Shown here one piece after another: positions 59,047-64,000 of a stretch of 64,000 nucleotides of DNA. Source of the DNA: Prorocentrum cordatum (taxonomy: Eukaryota > Sar > Dinophyceae > Prorocentrales > Prorocentraceae). The notes beneath the pieces were generated by a model. It saw only the letters and a program-made list of their open reading frames with translations, ran no database searches and was not told the DNA's origin. Both the position numbers and the translations under genes were made by a program. Position 1 is the first letter of the stretch. Each line of letters opens with the position of its first letter. The stretch lies in contig CAUYUJ010005658.1 of assembly GCA_963575745.1 (NCBI GenBank), positions 1-64,000 on the forward strand, written 5' to 3'.

Positions 59047-60160
59047 CAGCAAAAAAATACGCATATGTCGATTTCCATATCATGTAAACTATAACACTAG
59101 GATAGTAGGGCATCGGTGGCGGTGGTACTCCCACTTGTATGCCGGCGTCTTGTGAACTGTCTGTGAAGTAGAACCCATCGCCGGCGCCTGCTGAGTTTGT
59201 GAAGTGCTGATGCCTGGATTGATGAGCTGCCTGCGCGAGTCCACTCCGCTCATACAAATGATTCTGACGCCTGATGAAAGAGGTAAGACTAGAAAGCTCC
59301 TGTTCATTCGTTGGCAAGTTACCCCCCGTTGGTGCCAGAAATTGAGCCCACTGTGGCGGTGGAATACCAAGAGCATTGAGTAGCATCCAGGCCAAATTCG
59401 GAATTCCCATGTGGAAATTTCCCAGATGCTCAGCCTTGAACTTCAGAAGATCGAATCGAGCCAAAGCCTGGTCAATCGGTTCTCCTGGCCGTCGACGAAA
59501 AGCAACCAGGTCCGTCATGCTCGCGATAGCGGTCTCCACCTCCAGTGGCATAAACTTGCGTCGCAGCCCGTGTATCAGTAGGTCCAGCCCCGAACACCAT
59601 CGATGTCCAGCTCCGTCACGGAGGTCCATGTAAACTCCGTCTTGTAATTGGTCTGGCGGCACTTCTCTCGATATCTCTCTGGCCAATCCTGATAGCTGCA
59701 AGACCACGGCCGGAGCGATCGAGCGTGCCGGTATATCTGTCATAGCTTCCCACATGCGAATGTCCGTGATCCAATCTCTGAGTGGATATGAGGACTCCCT
59801 TGCGGGGTCCCAGCTCGGCGGCGTCTTCGTGTTGGACTGCATGATAAGAGGTCCAGCTGGTATGCCACCGTTCATCTGCTGGGCGTTCGCCATGATGTAA
59901 TCGTAGTAGCGCAGTGGTATGTCGTCCTGGGAGCAGGCACGGGATCGCACCTGCTCCGCTACCAAGTTGTTTTCCTCGCGCTCCTCCTCCTGGGACAACG
60001 CCTCCAGAGGTATGCCGCCGTCGTAGTCCGTCAGCGCGTCCGCCGACGGGAGTGATACAGGCACTTCCACAGTGCCGGTCCTGAGAGCCCTGTTGGCCCG
60101 AAGGGCCACGAAGAGGGAGAGGACCACGAGGAGCGTCGTGACTCTGATAATCTTGATGAT
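59039..60160 (-). CDS. Retrotransposon Gag-like ORF without Pol
   Basis: The exon starts after a CATATCAG acceptor (60161-60163) and ends at a stop at 59041-59039. The first residues are hydrophobic (VTTLLVVLSLFVAL). The Gag-like core includes YPLRDWITDIRMWE, LDLLIHGLRRKFMP, FRRRPGEPIDQALARFDLLK and LPTNEQELSSLTSFIRRQ, a helical pattern I associate with copia/gypsy-type Gag of dinoflagellate elements (from memory). No CCHC knuckle, protease, reverse transcriptase or integrase follows; the frame ends in a short Pro/Tyr tail next to an AT-rich tract. The first in-frame ATG is internal (MANAQQMNGG), so the true start is uncertain; a relict spliced leader lies upstream at 60242-60262. It could be a truncated element or a retroposed Gag gene. 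Confidence 0.55.
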   Translation of the reverse strand: MIKIIRVTTLLVVLSLFVALRANRALRTGTVEVPVSLPSADALTDYDGGIPLEALSQEEEREENNLVAEQVRSRACSQDDIPLRYYDYIMANAQQMNGGIPAGPLIMQSNTKTPPSWDPARESSYPLRDWITDIRMWEAMTDIPARSIAPAVVLQLSGLAREISREVPPDQLQDGVYMDLRDGAGHRWCSGLDLLIHGLRRKFMPLEVETAIASMTDLVAFRRRPGEPIDQALARFDLLKFKAEHLGNFHMGIPNLAWMLLNALGIPPPQWAQFLAPTGGNLPTNEQELSSLTSFIRRQNHLYERSGLAQAAHQSRHQHFTNSAGAGDGFYFTDSSQDAGIQVGVPPPPMPYYPSVIVYMIWKSTYAYFFAGM

Positions 60161-60241
60161 CTGATATGAAAAGGGGGGAAGAGGCTGGCCGCCGCGGACA
60201 GGCTACACACGGGCACTGAGCCCGGCCTCGCACCAATCCGG

Positions 60242-60262
60242 CTTGAGCCAAAGCGGCCATTA
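60242..60262 (-). other. Relict spliced leader upstream of the Gag-like ORF
   Basis: Minus strand ends TTTGGCTCAAG, identical to the last 11 nt of the spliced leader, and starts CGTA as the leader does, with a small internal insertion. An ATG inside it opens a different frame from the Gag-like one. Confidence 0.55.
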
Positions 60263-60343
60263 CGCCGCTCTGTCATGTACATGCTTCTCTCCACGCTGGG
60301 CACTCATGCTTACCCTCCCTTCTCCCGGGAGGACATATACACA

Positions 60344-61385
60344 TCAACTGGGCAAGCTTGCCTGCCCGGCGAAGGGAGGGAGGACGGGGGAAACCGGAAA
60401 AGCGAAAGCGAACGCGCAAGCGCAAGGAAGGCCGGGCGGAGACATCAGGCAATGAGCATGAGGAGCGGGAAAGAGGCAAGGGAGATGGGGAGATGGGAAC
60501 CAACCGCAAGCACGCAAGGCAAGGAGCAGACGGGAAGGAAAGCGGCGGGGGGAAGATGAAGCCGAGGGGGGGAGCAGCCGCGAGCAGACAGCCAGGGCCA
60601 GGGGCCTGGAGAGAAGAGCCACCCGCGACGAAGCTGCGGGCCCCACGGTGGCGCGGCGGCGACCTGGGCGGGGTGGCCAGCCGAAACCCAGCGCGCCACG
60701 GCTTGATGGGCAGAGACCTCTGCGGGATCGCCCGCGCCCCCGCCGAGGAAGAGCCAGGCGGCGCGCGCGACGGGTCGCCAGCGCGACGCCGGCAGGGCGC
60801 GGGGGGCGCTCGCGCGGCCCTGCATGGGCGGGGGAGGGCGGCGGGACCGCTAGGCGGCGCCAGGAGGGCCTCGCGCGGCGCCCGCGGCGGGGCGCGGGGG
60901 GGGGGCCGCCCAGGGCGCTCCAACTCCGCCCCGGCGCGGCCGGGGGCCAGGGCGTCGAAGGCTTGGTCGCGCAAGGCGTTTCAGCGTTTGGCCCGGTCGC
61001 CGCGTCAGGCGCAGACCAGGGCGCGGGCGCGGGAGACGCCCGCGACTTCGGCGCGGGCTGGGCAAAAATTGCGCGCGGCGCTGCAGTGCGCCACCCGCGT
61101 CGGGGCGCTCGCGCCCACGTCGATGGGCATTTCTCGTGCGCGAGAGGTGCCCGCACCCTTGCCCAGGCGGGGTGGCAAGGGGCGGGGGGGGCGACGCGCC
61201 GCAGCCGACGGCGGTTGCACGCGCGCAGATGCGACGGCCCATGGATCATGCCAGGGCGCTGTCTTCTCTGGGCATCCGCGGGCACCGAAGGCGCGCGCTC
61301 CAATCGGCAGACTGGCCGACCGCGCATTGGTCGCTCTCGGGCTAAGAGTAGCTCGTTCGGAGGCGCGCCCGCGAAGGCGCACATA
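60344..61385. other. Very GC-rich stretch, no gene called
   Basis: All six frames are nearly open because of extreme GC content; none shows domain-like sequence. The Arg/Ala/Pro-rich ORFs are treated as compositional. Confidence 0.5.
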
Positions 61386-61636
61386 GAGGCCTCCTAGATG
61401 GGGTCGGAGCAGATGAGGGCGGAGGATCGCGCCGCATCGCCGATACATCGGCGATACATCGTCGACGCATCGGCGATGCATCGGCGATGCACTGGCGATG
61501 CCTCGTCGACGCTGGCGATGCATCGGCGACGTCGACGCGACGCAAACCGGGCTGCACATCGAGCCGCATCGGCGACGCACCGGCGATGCGGCGCGATCCT
61601 CCGACCCCATCTGCTCCGACCCCACCTCGGAGGCGT
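61386..61636. repeat. R3 palindromic repeat, most complete copy
   Basis: The left end GATGGGGTCGGAGCAGATGA, GGAGGATCGCGCCGCATCGC is mirrored by GCGATGCGGCGCGATCCTCC, CATCTGCTCCGACCCCA at the right, about 50 bp of inverted ends. Between them are GCATCGGCGATG/GCATCGTCGACG units. Confidence 0.8.
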
Positions 61637-61639
61637 AGA

Positions 61640-64000
61640 GCACAGTCGAGCGTCTGGGGCGCGACGCGCAAAATGCGCCCCCAGTGTCCTGGGCGGGCGC
61701 CGCTGCAATCCCGCGCTCGCCCCAAACGCCTGGGGCCCCAAACGCCAAGCGCGGTCGCCAGGGGCTGCCCCCTGGAAAACCCGCCGGACACGTACCCGCA
61801 CATAGTCGAGGTGGCACACGTTCGAAATCGCTCTCGGGCGCGTGCGCGGCCCCCGAGAGCGCCCCCGAACGCGGCCCTAGCGGCCCCCGGCGCCGCGCGC
61901 GCCCCTGCGCAAATTACTGACCGCCTTCAAGGAACGCGAGGTTCGAGCCCCAGGGGGCCCGACGGGCCAGCCGCAAATTGCGCGCGGCGCTGCAGCGCGC
62001 CGCGCTCATCGAAGTGCTCGCGCCCGCGTCGACGGGCGTCGGCGCCCCCCTGCGGCCCACCCCTTGGCCAGAACGCGTTTCGCGGCGCGCCGGGCCTGGG
62101 CGCCGCGCGGAGCGCCGGGGCGCGCGAATGCCGGCGCCGCGCAGCGCCCAAGAGCTGCGCGCGGCACTCGCGCGGCGCGCCAGCGCCCCCATGGCCAGCG
62201 GGCCGCGCCGCGCGCGAACCCCCGCCGGCGCCGCTCAAGTTCGCGCGTCGGCGACGCCGATGAACGCGCTCGCGGGCCGCGTTCGCGCGCGAAGCTGCGC
62301 CGGCCGACGTCTCGGCGTCGCGGGCCGAAGTCGCGGCGTCGCGCTCCGCGGCGCGCGCGCCCAGGCGCGCGAGGAAAGCCAGGGGCCCAGGGCGCGCGCC
62401 CGCGCGGCTGCCGCGCGCGAAAGGAGCCCAGCACCGCGCCCCCACTCCCCAGCGCGAGGAAGCTCCCCAGGGTGCACGCTGAAGCCCTAATATCCTGAGC
62501 CGCGCGACGCCCGTCTGCGCCCTGGGTCGGGCGCTGCGCGCGCAGGGCCACCAGGCCTCGGCATGGCCCCCGCGGAAATCGCGCGAGCGACGACAGCCGG
62601 CGTCGGGCGCGGGGGGCGCGCGCGCCGCGCAGCTTGCCGAGGGCCGGCGCGGGCGCGATCCCCGGGAAAAGATGTTCGCCCTACCCGCGCCCGGCCGGCC
62701 CGGGGAGGTGGGCGCGGGGCGCGCGCCAGCACTTGCGCGCGAGGAGGGCCCCTCGCCTCTGGCCCCAACGCTGCCGCAGTCGCGAACAGCACTCTGCCCC
62801 TCGCAGATGCACCCCCGCCGCCTCCGAGAGCACTCTCGGCAGGTACCCGTGCGAGAGCAGCCGCGGCTACGCCCGCGCGTGCCCCGCGCGGCCCTCGCCA
62901 GCCCCCGCGAGCAACCTCTCGAGGAGCGCCCGGACGAATTGGCGGCGAGCGGGGCGCATGCAGACCTCGCTCAGCGATTGTCGGACTTGCGCGCTTTAAG
63001 ACCGCGACATCTGCGCCGGCTAGCAAACGCCCCAATCGAAAGCGCACCGCACATGCTAATGAGCGACAGCGACCGGACATTGGAAGGTCGAGCGCAACGA
63101 TTCCACTCCCTCAGCTGTCGGGGGCAGGGCCCATGCCAGGCGGAGGCCTAAGACCGCGCCGGCGCACGCGAACCAGCAGCGCAGGCCAGACTGCGCGCTC
63201 GGTGCGCTGCCCGGGCAGCTGCCCAGAAAGGTGGCCGCCCATGCTGCCCCCGCGGCGGCGCGGGGCCCGTGCTCGGAACCTGCGCCCGCCCCTGCGCGCG
63301 CTGCAGCCGTCGCCGCGAGCCGCGCTGGCACGTTGGCGACGAGGCCCCTCGCGGATTGGGCGGCGCAGCCTCCGCCGCCCACGGCGCCTGCAACGGGCCG
63401 GACAGAACGTCACCGAGAGCGCAGCGGGCGCGCGGAGGGGCGCCTCGCCACGCTCCTGGCTTGAATTCGCACTCGCGACCAGCCAGACAGCCTGATCGGC
63501 GTGCGCCTCTCCGGGGGCGTCCTGCAACCCAGCAAGGTCTCCTACGACGGCGCACCTCAATTCCTTGTTAGATGCGAAATCATTCACCGCAAATAGCCAA
63601 GCAGTCTAACTTAACAACGGCAGCGGCGCAGTGGAATCCAAATAGCGTGAGCCCGACGCCGCGAGCGGCACGTCGGAAAAGTCCGGCGCGCTGCGACCTT
63701 CCACAGTGCGCCCCCGGGGCCGCACCTGTGCTGCGCGCCCCGCGGAAGACCGCCGTGTGGCAATGTTCCTGGGCCTGGTCGTGCCGCCCGCACCCCTGGT
63801 GGCAGTCTGAAACCTAGATTGCTCGTGCACTTGCCGTGCCCTGTCAAACCGGCCACCCACCTGCGCGGCCCCACGGCGCTTTTCCTGACGTGCAATTACA
63901 TGGTCCTGCCTTTTGCTTTCGCGTATTGGGTCCCGTCATCGCCCGTGGGTGCCCCGGCGCTGCGGCCCGGCTGCCGCCAGGGTCCCCGCTGACGGGGCTG
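61640..64000. other. Extremely GC-rich region; one weak exon
   Basis: Long open frames on both strands reflect GC content (GCGCGC words throughout). At about 63484-63597 a plus-strand frame reads LIGVRLSGGVLQPSKVSYDG then APQFLVRCEIIHRK to TAG, after a CAGACAG acceptor-like site. The minus strand there is equally open (NDFASNKELRCAVVGDLAGL), so neither is called. Confidence 0.35.

Noticed and set aside
60344-63587. Many overlapping Arg/Ala-rich ORFs of 100-350 codons
   Set aside because: Extreme GC content removes stop codons on both strands; no domain, no start or splice logic.

Overview
This window looks like nuclear DNA of a dinoflagellate; a thecate, GC-rich genus such as Prorocentrum is possible, but genus cannot be read from the sequence. 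The grounds are: very high GC with long (CTC)n, (ATC)n and (CA)n tracts; genes on almost only one strand; short introns mixing GT-AG with GC-AG ends; and degenerate copies of the dinoflagellate spliced leader just upstream of several genes, the mark of mRNAs copied back into the genome. A run of exactly 100 N (30863-30962) is a scaffold gap.

Genes, nearly all on the minus strand: (1) 2306-4954, an uncharacterised protein with an 81-bp internal repeat, intact in exon 1 and broken in exon 2; (2) 9641-11305, a seven-exon SR-like RNA-binding protein with one C-terminal RRM, the cleanest gene model here; (3) two broken paralogues with paired CxxC motifs at 19694-20130 and 26417-26951; (4) 32200-36513, a three-exon 1186-residue protein with a zinc-binding motif; (5) 38330-46679, a three-exon C5 cytosine DNA methyltransferase-like gene spread over 8.35 kb with an intron of about 5.9 kb; (6) 50414-57796, a six-exon gene with an RNase-H/hAT-transposase-like pattern; (7) 59039-60160, a retrotransposon Gag-like ORF with no Pol. 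One plus-strand acidic ORF (58222-58656) is split by a double-palindrome insertion.

Most of the rest is repeat: a 1.2-kb minisatellite of about 19-20 bp (5381-6620), microsatellites, kilobase tracts of degenerate CCAAGA/GGCCCC sequence, a GGCCTAGG tract (41.1-43.2 kb), an ATGTTCG array (43.4-43.6 kb), and at least four dispersed families. These are R1 (seven or more copies, some inside introns of three genes), R2, R3 (palindromic ends with a GCATCGGCGAT core) and two MITE-like inverted-repeat families, M1 and M2.

The genes do not form a pathway. The picture is a unidirectional dinoflagellate gene block shaped by retroposed mRNAs, transposon-derived genes and repeat insertion. Intron and exon limits were set by eye from splice signals, frame and protein sense; no alignment or transcript data were available.
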